Positions 36,901 through 44,246 of a stretch of DNA of 64,000 bases are shown here, piece after piece. The stretch is taken from positions 9,248,147-9,312,146 of the forward strand of contig OZ025220.1 of NCBI GenBank assembly GCA_964019055.1, given 5' to 3'. The translations under genes and the position numbers were made by a program. The DNA comes from Anthopleura xanthogrammica (taxonomy: Eukaryota > Cnidaria > Anthozoa > Actiniaria > Actiniidae). The notes beneath the pieces are model-generated. The model searched no databases, had not been told where the DNA came from, and saw only the letters and a program-made list of their open reading frames with translations. Position 1 is the stretch's first letter. Every line of letters starts with the position of its first letter.

Positions 36901-38049
36901 ACTGATAATTAGCATCAATTGATAATAATTTATATCAATTTACTAACTGATTATCAATTGGTATCAGCAATTGATAGTCAAAAGTTCAGTCAGTGCAATT
37001 GATAATAATTGATAAACAGTTGATAATAATAAAAACACAGCTGGATAAAAAAATTGATAACAATTGATAACAGGAAAAATCTGAGTGAGTATCAATTCAT
37101 ATAATCAGTTAGTAAATTGAAATCAATTATTATCAATCTTATCAATTGCAAATTGATATACAATTTTTATCAATAAGTTACGTCGGGAATATGGGGGAGG
37201 GGGGGCTGTAACTACTAGTTTGCAGCTTTATAGGGCTAACCCCCCTTTCATATTCAATGAAAGCCCCATTATCTTAAACAACTCGAGCTGTTGTTACTTC
37301 ATAAGACCAAATTTAAAAGAACAAAGTTCAAACTTTATAGGTCCAAGGTGTAAAAAAGCTTTGTTCTTCCTATATATCAGCTGTAATGGATAGCTACTCT
37401 TATATATCAAGATATATACAGCAAAGCATATTGATATGAATACAGCTTTCAACACTTAGGGACAATATGTTAGTGTCCTATTTAAGATAAATGCAGGGAT
37501 ATATTTTTGCAACAATTACGAACGATCAAAGTTGTCTTATATTCAATGTTTTTCAGCTACATTAATGTGTGTAAGATATAATACCGTGACAAAATCTCAC
37601 AAAACATATCATGGATATACTAGTACACGATTTTTTATAAAAATGCTCGGAGTTAATTAAAAAAAAAAGTGTATGATAAACAGCAATAAACCCATAATGC
37701 GAGCAATTAAATATTTGAGGTGAGGTGACACCTAACTGCGCGCCTAAAATCAAACTTCATTTTTGCCGCCAAAGGCACTAAAATTATAAACTACAGACTT
37801 ACCTTTCGCTAGCTTTGCATTAGCATGACCCAGAAAAGCAGCTAAAATTATTATGAGTAGGATGAGGACTAGAATAACAACAGCCAGAATGATGAGCTTC
37901 GTTTTGCTGAGGTAAAAACCGGGCAGTTGAAAACCTTTGGTCTTGACTTTTTCACCGCCTCCAGTTGGACTCGATGGCGGAGTTTCTTGAAGAGGAACAT
38001 TCTCAGACTCATTAGAAGTCATATTTATCGAGGAAAAGAGAGATGGCAA
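19879..38049 (-). CDS. M1-family membrane aminopeptidase (aminopeptidase N/A type), 989 or 961 aa
   Basis: Twenty-one coding exons on the minus strand: first exon 37803-38049 (or alternative 34410-34572), then 30982-31266, 30311-30485, 29441-29711, 29032-29152, 28318-28472, 27643-27756, 26981-27115, 26762-26827, 26196-26261, 25068-25249, 24598-24677, 23996-24120, 22866-22921, 22449-22599, 21986-22059, 21647-21757, 21270-21437, 20646-20789, 20318-20399 and 19879-20040. All phases close, giving 989 residues. It is a type II membrane zinc exopeptidase removing N-terminal residues from peptides outside the cell. In the long form: membrane anchor about residues 51-70, [18 protein letters not shown], substrate motif GAMEN at 377-381, zinc site HELAH at 413-417 with the third ligand Glu436 in WLNEGFA, and a helical ERAP1-C-like C-terminal domain. 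All catalytic residues are intact. One intron is GC–AG. The aminopeptidase N or glutamyl type cannot be separated by eye. Confidence 0.95.
20060..20320. mobile_element. Two tandem MITE copies, ACACCAACATGGCCGCC family
   Basis: Two copies of about 122 bp, each from AACATGGCCGCCATGTCTTT to ATGACGTCATCACCGCCATG then TTGGTGTG. ACACCAACATGGC and GCCATGTTGGTGT are mirrored ends. They fill the last aminopeptidase intron. A relative lies at 48975-49130. Confidence 0.7.
20845..21205 (-). repeat. 57-bp minisatellite, about 6 copies, minus orientation
   Basis: Reverse complement of the 12612 array (AGATCAGCCCAGAGGTTGTT, TCAGGGTTCTATCTGTGAGT). In an aminopeptidase intron, sense with respect to the gene. 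Confidence 0.93.
21460..21570 (+). repeat. (GTCAGTCG)-type short tandem repeat
   Basis: Degenerate TTAGTCAGTCGGTCAGT units starting about 20 bp from aminopeptidase exon 21270-21437. Confidence 0.85.
22635..22855 (+). repeat. (GTCT)n microsatellite
   Basis: About 220 bp of TGTCTGTCTGTC with TTTA and TGCC interruptions, ending about 10 bp from aminopeptidase exon 22866-22921. Confidence 0.92.
24233..24487 (+). repeat. 57-bp minisatellite, about 4.5 copies, antisense to its host
   Basis: Units contain AACAACCTCTGGGCTGATCT and GGCTAACTTACAGATTGAAC. In an aminopeptidase intron but in the opposite sense to the gene. It runs directly into an (ATT)n array. Confidence 0.93.
24485..24555 (+). repeat. 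(ATT)n microsatellite
   Basis: About 23 ATT units, one changed to ATC, abutting the 57-bp array and ending about 45 bp from exon 24598-24677. Confidence 0.95.
24700..24962 (+). repeat. (GAT)n compound microsatellite
   Basis: ATG/GAT units with GGT and TAATGATAATGC blocks repeated three times. Histidine- and serine-run open frames on the minus strand are products of the repeat. Confidence 0.95.
25275..25430 (-). mobile_element. tRNA-derived SINE copy 2
   Basis: The plus strand shows GGAGGGAGGAAAACCGGAGA, then ACCTGGAGATAATCCCTCG, AAGGGAGAGAC and TTCCGAAGTGAACCCGAGAC in the same order as the copies at 13062 and 47143. In an aminopeptidase intron. Confidence 0.6.
25435..25740. mobile_element. 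Nested foldback element
   Basis: Inner arms CATACCTTGGAATATCCCAC and GGGATATCCACGGTATG enclose CTAGTATACACACG and CGGGTGTGTATACAAAG. Outer sequence is repeated as ATACAATGGTTTT and AACCATTTTATCCCACACCA then TGGTGTGGGATAAAATTATA. Looks like insertion of one palindrome in another. Confidence 0.6.
25868..26092 (+). mobile_element. Interspersed repeat, GACGTATTTCCGGGTC family
   Basis: CGTGACGTATTTCCGGGTCT to TTTTGGACCCGGAAATCG, about 225 bp with inverted GGGTC ends. A second copy is at 30540-30775 with a reversed partial copy to 30880. Both lie in aminopeptidase introns. Confidence 0.7.
27240..27590. mobile_element. Two tandem copies of a 170-bp MITE
   Basis: Each copy runs from TGGGTTTCAATCAGCTGATA to GAAATGACGTCA(T/A)GTGAAACCC. 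GCTGGGTTTCA and TGAAACCCAGC are mirrored ends. The copies are about 95% alike by eye, separated by a few bases, inside the GC–AG intron of the aminopeptidase. Confidence 0.75.
27641..27642 (-). other. GC splice donor of aminopeptidase intron 7
   Basis: The minus strand reads GTCCATG then GCAAGT. No GT donor fits, and the GC donor joins W-S-M to N-E-Q-F in phase 0, the family sequence. The rest of the donor matches the strong consensus usual for GC–AG introns. Confidence 0.85.
29787..30000. mobile_element. Long-armed palindromic MITE, complete copy
   Basis: Arms of about 95 bp: CACAGTTCCCTGCGCCATCT with GAGACGAACGGTTAGCTTGC, mirrored by CATTGCAAGGTCACCGTTTG with CAAGATGGCGCAGGGAACTG. The core is AGGTGTTAAAAAAGG. 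Aminopeptidase intron 3. Confidence 0.85.
30540..30880. mobile_element. Interspersed repeat, second copy plus reversed partial
   Basis: GTGACGTATTTCCGGGTCCT to GTTTTGGACCCGGAAGTTG repeats the element at 25868. 30775-30880 carries the same end reversed (CTCCCGGGTCCAAAACGAAA). Confidence 0.65.
31414..31713. mobile_element. Foldback MITE with poly-G/poly-C capped inverted ends
   Basis: Left end is CCC then a G run ending GGGGTACTCC; the right end is GAAGTACC then a C run. Just inside, TATACGGGGATGCTCCGCCC is mirrored by GGGCGGAGCATCCCCGTAT. Internal GGTATAAAAAGGGGTA units repeat four to five times. GGAAGGAAGC flanks both sides, a possible target duplication. Aminopeptidase intron 1. Confidence 0.8.
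31930..33005 (+). repeat. Degenerate CACTAAAATGGCTTTT repeat field
   Basis: At least 15 spaced copies of a core such as ACTAAAATGGCTTTTC, ACTAAACTGGCTTTTTC or ACCGAACTGGCTTTTCTC, 30-90 bp apart, with ATTCCATNNNACAC-like linkers. Read as an old, decayed minisatellite in aminopeptidase intron 1. Confidence 0.7.
33006..34409. other. Intron/spacer, nothing recognised
   Basis: Between the decayed repeat field and aminopeptidase exon 1b. AT-rich, no exon with credible splice sites seen. Confidence 0.5.
34410..34572 (-). other. Aminopeptidase alternative first exon 1b (short tail plus anchor)
   Basis: Codes 54 residues plus one base, donor GTGAGT in phase 1. [17 protein letters not shown] and the AALLGKAN end align with [17 protein letters not shown] and AAFLGHAN of exon 1a, so the two exons are duplicates. 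Its cytoplasmic part is only about 17 residues. It lies 3.2 kb downstream of exon 1a, with its own upstream region carrying a 560-bp (CCAT)n array, and would be used from a second promoter. Confidence 0.8.
34953..35512 (+). repeat. (CCAT)n array, about 560 bp
   Basis: About 140 perfect CCAT units, the reverse complement of the arrays at 2163 and 5191. It begins 380 bp upstream of the exon 1b ATG and is also inside the intron of exon 1a transcripts. Met-Asp-Gly-Trp and Ile-His-Pro-Ser frames are not genes. Confidence 0.98.
35513..36788. other. Intron of the long aminopeptidase form, nothing coding seen
   Basis: AT-rich with A-runs near 36080-36140 and one dispersed repeat at 36220-36400. Confidence 0.5.
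36220..36400. repeat. Dispersed repeat, TTTTGACCAGTAACATTGAG family
   Basis: AATAACAGCTGGTCACTGAC to GTCATTTTGACCAGTAACAT, GAGGTATGACTGAGC and TAATCACTGACTGGTGAC. The closest relative is at 41470-41660. Confidence 0.7.
36789..37266. mobile_element. MITE with GGGCCTTTCATT ends and TTGATAATAATTGATA core
   Basis: GGGCCTTTCATTTATTCC mirrors TTCAATGAAAGCCC; inside are G-run/C-run segments (TTGGGGGGACGG and AACCCCCC). The core has many ATTGATAATAATTGATA copies in both orientations, with ATCAATTTACTAACTGATTA mirrored by TAATCAGTTAGTAAATTGA. Confidence 0.7.
37803..38049 (-). other. Aminopeptidase alternative first exon 1a (long cytoplasmic tail plus anchor)
   Basis: Codes 82 residues plus one base: a roughly 48-residue cytoplasmic tail with a Pro/Ser stretch ([15 protein letters not shown]), then LPGFYLSK, a basic stop and a long Ile/Leu/Val span. 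Donor GTAAGT in phase 1, identical to exon 1b, so both join exon 2 (30982-31266) in frame. A second in-frame ATG lies nine codons downstream. Confidence 0.85.
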
Positions 38050-38363
38050 TGTTTAGTTGCTTTTTCAAGACTGATTGATGCAGAAAGGAACGGTTATTCA
38101 GTCTTTAGTATGTCAACAACACAGGGTACCCAAGCGATGAAAATCTGAGACGTCTCGGCGCGCTGTAAAGCACTTAGGGATTAATGAGGCTAATATTGAT
38201 TGAACAGACTCGATGACACATAATGTAAACGTTTGCTGCCTCGGGGGACAGAAAAGTAGAAAAAAAATGTCGTTCCTTGGAAAAAAAAGTTGAAATTGCG
38301 GAAAATTTTAAATTGGCGTTTGTTTTCTTTTTCTTTTTCTTTTTTCTCATTCCAACCATGCAT

Positions 38364-38462
38364 CCATTCATCCATCCATCCATCCAAGCATCCATCTATG
38401 CATCCATCCATGCATCCATGCATCCATGCATCCATGCATCCATGCATCCATGCATCCATCCA
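38364..38462 (+). repeat. (CATC/CATG CATC)n array
   Basis: Short CCATCCATGCATCCATGCAT array upstream of aminopeptidase exon 1a. Confidence 0.92.
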
Positions 38463-38817
38463 TAAAACGCACATGTTTTATAGGAGTAGTGTGACCCGGA
38501 ACGTTCTACCGACTTGACGCACATACACCAACAGCGAGCACACAGCAAGATTTCTAACAAGTCTTTTAACAACTAGACCACCTCGTTGTAGCCAACTGGA
38601 TTAATCTAAGCTTCTGTTAAATGAGGTCTAGTTGAATTATTAGAAGCCTCTGAACCTTGTCTAAGAGTCATAAACATCATCATTAGCAATTATATGAATG
38701 AAACATGTGAGTCAGTGACTAGACAAAGCAACCCAGTGTGGGGTCAATGACTATTGACATATTTTTACGAAATTTGATAGCTGATCATGACAAACTCGAG
38801 TATTTTTAAAGTTAAAT

Positions 38818-38992
38818 TTTGCTCTCAGCTATGGTGCAATGTTTTTCCATTTCAGACCATGTGTCATTCCCTTGAGTATTATTTCTTTCCTTTACTAGGA
38901 ATGCTTTTCAGCTATGCTGCAATGTTTTCCCATTTCAGACCATGTGTCATTTCCTTTGAATATTATTTCTTTCTTTACTAGGAATGCTACTT
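38818..38992 (+). repeat. 83-bp minisatellite, two copies
   Basis: Two copies of the 83-bp unit lie between aminopeptidase exon 1a and the small membrane protein gene. Confidence 0.88.
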
Positions 38993-39223
38993 TGTTATTT
39001 ATTCTTATGACGTCATTCTCCCTCTTCTCCACTTTTCCTATTTTTTAGTGGGAGGAATATGGTCCACCTGTGGTGTTTATAGTCGTGGTGGTCTAAGTAC
39101 TAATGTACTAATGTACCCAGCCTCCACGCGTCCAATGTAACAAAAGATCACAAATCGAACACACAAGTTACACGTTTCAATAAGAAGGACAACAAATATT
39201 TCGGCTAAAAAATACTATTAAAA

Positions 39224-41163
39224 ATGGTCGATTTGAACAATCCAAAATCACCCGAAAGCTTTAAAGTTGAGATTCAGTTTCTACTGATTCCTGGGGGAAT
39301 TTTAGCTGCTCTTGTTGGTAAGAAAAATCATAAAGTTTCTTAAAATTTAGGCAACAATTTTTGATTCAGCAACTTTATAGTCGTAAAAAGCTTGAAATTT
39401 AATTCTTGCTACCAACATTTTAGATAAATCCAGTTTTTGATATTTTTTTTTGAAAATCCTTTCCTCAATTTTGATTTTAATTTTAATTTTTTTCGATGTA
39501 ATCAGATCCATCTAGATACATTTAGAGTTGCTTGTTGGTTCTCTCCTTTGCTTTGAGAGTTTTTTCTGGTTTTCTCACACCGCAAAAGCTAACAGTTTCG
39601 TTCGGGTCAGCTGAACTGGCCTGTACTGTAGCGGTGTTCCAGTAATTTTTAGGGATATAACTTTTTATTATTATTGATTAGATCGTTTCTTGATTGTTTA
39701 TTGGTATTCTAACTTAGTAAGCTATGTTTACTAACAATAGCATTGTGATGTAAATTTGCCAACCATTTTCACAAAAGCTCTTCAAAAGTTGCTTTGTTTT
39801 ACCAGCCAATCCATCTCTGGTTGGCACATGAAATGATAAAGCCTTACGTTACATGAAGTTGTAAAGTTTCGAAGCATATTTAAACCTTGATTTATGAAAT
39901 TACTTTTCCATGTTTCCATCAAATAGAAATAGAAATAATACTATAAAAAGGGACAAATTTTCATCATCATGTATCATCATTGTGTCATCATTGTGTCATC
40001 ATCATCACCATTCTCATCATGTATCATCACTATCATCATGTATCATCACCATTACCATCATGTATCATCATGTATCATCACCATCATCATGTATCATTGT
40101 CATGTATCATCACCATGTATCATCATGTATTATCATCATGTATCATCATGTATCATCATCATGTATCATCATCATGTATCATCATCATGTATCATCATCA
40201 TCATGTATCATCATCATGTATCATCATCATGTATCATCATCATGTATCATCATCATGTATCATCATCATCATGTATCATCATCATGTATCATCATCATGT
40301 ATCATCATCATCATGTATCATCATCATGTATCATCACCATGTATCATCACCATGTATCATCATGTATCATCATCATGTATCATCATCATGTATCATCATC
40401 ATGTATCATCATGTATCATCATCATGTATCATCATCATGTATCATCATCATGTATCATCATCATCAGTATCATCATGTATCATCATCATGTATCATCATC
40501 ATCATGTATCATCATCATGTATCATCATCGTGTATCATCATCATGTATCATCATCATGTATCATCATCATGTATCATCATCATCATCATGTATCATCATC
40601 ATGTATCATCATCATGTATCATCATCATCATGTATCATCATCATGTATCATCACCATGTATCATCACCATGTATCATCATGTATCATCATCATGTATCAT
40701 CATCATGTATCATCATCATGTATCATCATCATGTATCATCATCATGTATCATCATCATGTATCATCATCATGTATCATCATCATCATGTATCATCATCAT
40801 GTATCATCACCATGTATCATCATGTATCATCATGTATCATCATCATGTATCATGTATCATCATCATCATGTATCATCATCATCATGTATCATCATCATCA
40901 TGTATCATCATCATGTATCATCATCATGTATCATCACCATGTATCATCATGTATCATCATCATTACCATCATATATCATCATCATCATTACCACCATCAT
41001 CTTCATCATCATCTACAGCAGTATCACAAAACTGCCATTGATTTGTCTGTTATCATGTCTGATTTCAGTTTACTTTATATATAAAATTATCAAGACCAAC
41101 AAAGATAGAGAACAAGCCAAGCTAGAGAAAAGAAAAGTGAAACAAGAAAAAAAGAAAAAGTGA
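39224..41163 (+). CDS. Small single-span membrane protein, 62 aa
   Basis: Two exons: 39224-39317 and 41069-41163 (TGA), joined in phase 1. The predicted chain starts MVDLNNPKSPESFKVEIQF, has one hydrophobic span across the junction (FLLIPGGILAALV then VYFIYKII) and ends in a lysine-rich tail (KTNKDREQAKLEKRKVKQEK and more). The Lys-rich cytosolic tail resembles small integral membrane proteins of the ER, but I do not recognise the family. The donor GTAAGA and acceptor TTTCAG are good. The intron is almost wholly a 1-kb CATCATGTAT-type array. AATAAA occurs about 500 bp after the stop. Transcription diverges from aminopeptidase exon 1a, 1.17 kb away. No homology call can be made by eye. Confidence 0.6.
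39963..41000 (+). repeat. CATCATGTATCAT minisatellite, about 1 kb
   Basis: TGTATCATCATCA-type units of 12-18 bp built from ATC and ATGT, in the intron of the 62-aa membrane protein gene. The 370-420 residue open frames (YHHHVSSSCIII-type) are products of the array. Confidence 0.97.
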
Positions 41164-41469
41164 ATGGAAAAGCTAAACAAATTAATTTATGAAGAAAACT
41201 TTGAAACAATGACGACGATTATTAACTTCAAATATACATGGAAAATATATGGAAAATAATGGCAAAAAGTGCATGAACATTCTCTCTTGTGCTGCATTAT
41301 TCTCGCTAAAGGAGCAAAGAAGACCACGTTGGATTATTCTGCACATTACAGAAATCATCGCAGACATATTTAAAAAATTTTAACACTATTTTTTGCTTTG
41401 TCCAATGAAAAAATTGGCAAAACATTCAAGCTAAAATATGAAACCACCAACACACATGGTTATATCTAT

Positions 41470-41660
41470 TTAATGCAGGGCTTGAAATAACAGCCAGTCA
41501 GTGGACAATGTCTGCATGGCCAGAATTTGGACTTGTGCTCTCAAATCTTTGCCTTGCTGGCCATTTTGACCAGTAACGTTTAGCCAGAAATGAGGTATGA
41601 CTGAGCTAAAACTAGTTTGGCCAGTCATCATGACTGGCCGTTATTTCAAGCCGTGCAAGG
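41470..41660. repeat. Dispersed repeat, TTTTGACCAGTAACGTTTAG family
   Basis: GGGCTTGAAATAACAGCCAG to GGCCGTTATTTCAAGCC gives mirrored ends of about 20 bp, so this family is also palindromic. The inner part carries GAGGTATGACTGAGC. Confidence 0.72.
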
Positions 41661-41754
41661 AATACAATTTTCAAATAAAGTGCAGCTGAATGTTCGGTGT
41701 AAATTGGAATGACAGGAACAGAGATATAACATGAAACATGACAGACACTTTTGA

Positions 41755-41878
41755 CGTGACATTGGAATGCACCTCAAAGGAGGACAAAACAAAATCATTT
41801 TAATCTACTTCTGAGAATTGGAACCTATTGTTTTGTCCTCCAAATTGAGCTACATTCTGACGTGCAGCAAGGGGTCTA
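41755..41878. mobile_element. Palindromic MITE, same family as 43050-43180
   Basis: Arms AGGAGGACAAAACAAAATC and TGTTTTGTCCTCCAAATTGA, ending GCAGCAAGGGGTCTATA. It lies downstream of the small membrane protein gene. Confidence 0.75.
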
Positions 41879-42327
41879 TACTGAAATAAATTTTATTATT
41901 TTATGATCTTAATTATGAATTTCCAAAACAAAAAAGGATGACTCTCTATCCATGTATGTGTACAGCACTAGAAATAAATGTTCAAATCAACATGCAGGAC
42001 GAATTCCTCTGCTTTCATTCAATTCAGGGCTTCCCAATCACTTGTGCAAAATCATACAATTTGCTGTCGCGACAAAGTTGGTTTTGGTGGATGTCAATCG
42101 AAGCGTTTCCATAAATCTTATAAATCTTGCTCTCCCTTCCTTACCAGTTGGGTTTCTTAAAACACTGTATGTTGGAATTATTATTAGTTTGTTTTCTATT
42201 ACTTAGTATAAGAGGACCGAGTTGGAAAAAAGCTCTGCTTTACTCGTTATATCCTCTATGAATAAGGATTCTTTTTTTTTTGCTTTTATTGGCCAAGGCA
42301 CATGGTTTAGGACAGCACGCAGGAGAA

Positions 42328-42541
42328 TAGTCCCTTTCACAGTTCCCTGCTCCATCATGAAAGGTAGCCATGCCTTTGCATACAAGCGAGACAAACGGTG
42401 ACCTTTCAATGATAGAGACGTGAATGATTATCCAAGGTGTTAAAAAAGGTATCTTTCATTGCAAGATCACCATTCTTCTCGCTTTGATGCAAAGGCATGG
42501 CTAACTTTCAAGATGGTGCAGGGAACTGTGAAGAGGACTAT
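42328..42541. mobile_element. Long-armed palindromic MITE, complete copy
   Basis: Same family as 29787-30000: AGTCCCTTTCACAGTTCCCT to CAGGGAACTGTGAAGAGGAC, core AAGGTGTTAAAAAAGG. A half copy lies at 49812-49906 and a remnant near 52800. Confidence 0.85.
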
Positions 42542-43049
42542 TTTCTATATTTCTTCATCAGTATACAAAATCACAGAACACAAGAGAAGTGCTTCTCTTA
42601 ACACTTCTCTCATATTCTGCCAATCCCTGCATGCTTTATAAATGCACACTGCATGTACATAGACCCCTTTCACATCACATCAAAGCAGCTCAGTTTGGAA
42701 CACAAGCATCTTTTACTCTGCCCTCTATTTGGCTACTATAATTTATCCAGAAACAAACAGGCTGTTCGTGAAATGACTTTATTTACATAAATATTTGAAA
42801 GGCCTTGTATGAGACCTAAATCAGAATCAATACATTGTAAATCGTAACTGGAAAAATGCCATAAATATTATAATACAGTATATAAATATTATACTGATAT
42901 TGAATTCAAAAGCAACTACCACTGACAATACTTTCAAATCTTAAAAAGAGAGCTAAAATTTAGCTTTTTTCAACTCTGAATCATTAGAAGCAAAATTCCA
43001 ATACTGTGAGGGGGTTGTGTTGCAGTGGAGGAATGAGATAAATCATAGA

Positions 43050-43180
43050 CCCCTTGCAGCACATCAGAATGCAGTTCAATTTGAAGGACAAAACAATAGG
43101 TTCCAATTCTCAGGGGATTGAAATTCTTCTGTCTTGTCCTCCAAATTGAGCTGCTTGACATTACGTGCAAGGGGTCTATA
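43050..43180. mobile_element. Palindromic MITE, complete copy
   Basis: The best copy of the family: it begins TAGACCCCTTGCAGCACATC and ends GTGCAAGGGGTCTATAG, with arms carrying CAATTTGAAGGACAAAACAA and TTGTCCTCCAAATTGAGCTG. The TA at each end suits a TA target duplication. Confidence 0.8.
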
Positions 43181-43624
43181 GATATGCTTTAAGATATGCT
43201 TCACATTTCACACACAAAGGTCTCAATTGGAGGCTCTGTACTAAATCAAATATATCCTTTCGTCCTGTAATGAATCACTGAGCATTATGTATGAAACCTC
43301 ACACTGAAACCTTTGTGTGTGACAAATGAAGAATTTTTCCAAAGTGAGCTATTGCACAACAATTTTTTTGATTTTTCTTTCTTTTTTAAAGTATATGACA
43401 CATTGCCAAAAATGGGGAAATGTTGAAAAGTAAACTACTAACTGCTTTGCAAATGCTAGAATAAAAGATTATTAAATAAAACCATATTAAAATGAATGGT
43501 GACGATATTTGTTAAAATTAGAAAATACGCCCTGCGCACATTTTATACCAAAACTCAAGGCAAATAAGAATGAAATAAATAAGTTTCAAGACATTATTAA
43601 TCGTACAATAGACCTCTTGCTTGA

Positions 43625-44115
43625 GCGTAATGTTTTCTCATTTCAGACCAAGTGTCATTCTTTAGAGTATTATCATCTCTTTGTTTAATGGTTGCACACG
43701 AGAAGACATAAGAAAATATAATTGAAAGGCATTCGTGGTAAAGAAAGAAATAATACTCAAGGGAATGACACATGGTCTGAAATGGGAAAACATTGCATCA
43801 TAGCTGAAAAGCATTCCTAGTAAAGAAAGAAATAATACTTAAGAGAATGACACATGGTCTGAAATGGGAAAACATTGTACCATAGCTGAAAGGCATTCCT
43901 AGTAAAGAAAGAAATAATACTCAAGGGAATGACACATGGTCTGAAATGGGAAAACATTGCATCATAGGTGAAAAGCATTCCTAGTAAAGAAAGAAATAAT
44001 ACTTAAGAGAATGACACATGGTCTGAAATGGGAAAACATTGTACCATAGCTGAAAGGCATTCCTAGTAAAGAAAGAAATAATACTCAAGGGAATGACACA
44101 TGGTCTGAAATGGGA
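43625..44115 (-). repeat. 83-bp minisatellite array (minus orientation)
   Basis: About five copies of the 83-bp unit in reverse orientation, ending 130 bp below the CPT1 stop codon and so possibly within its 3' UTR. Alternate copies are more alike than neighbours (ACTCAAGGGAATG and ACTTAAGAGAATG types alternate), which suggests duplication of a two-unit block. Single degraded fragments also occur near 15300-15470, 16660, 17070 and 50130. Confidence 0.88.
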
Positions 44116-44246
44116 AAACGTTATGCCTTAGCTAAAAAGGTCTGTATAAACTAAAAGTGCTATAAAATGCCAAGTGAATAAAATCAAAACCTGAATCTGC
44201 AGCCTGCATGCCACTACAACCTGGCAAAAGCCAATAAATTCCGGGT

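Larger units (their letters stand above)
41164..43049. other. Spacer without a recognised gene
   Basis: Contains the dispersed repeat at 41470 and MITEs at 41755 and 42328; the open stretch 41952-42206 shows no splice or family support. Confidence 0.5.

Noticed and set aside
39910..41163. Frames of 350-417 residues rich in His/Ser/Ile
   Set aside because: Product of the CATCATGTAT array. Only the last 95 bp is coding, as exon 2 of a 62-residue protein.
41952..42206. 84-residue open frame
   Set aside because: No splice sites, no recognisable motif, flanked by MITEs; may be 3' UTR of the small membrane protein gene.
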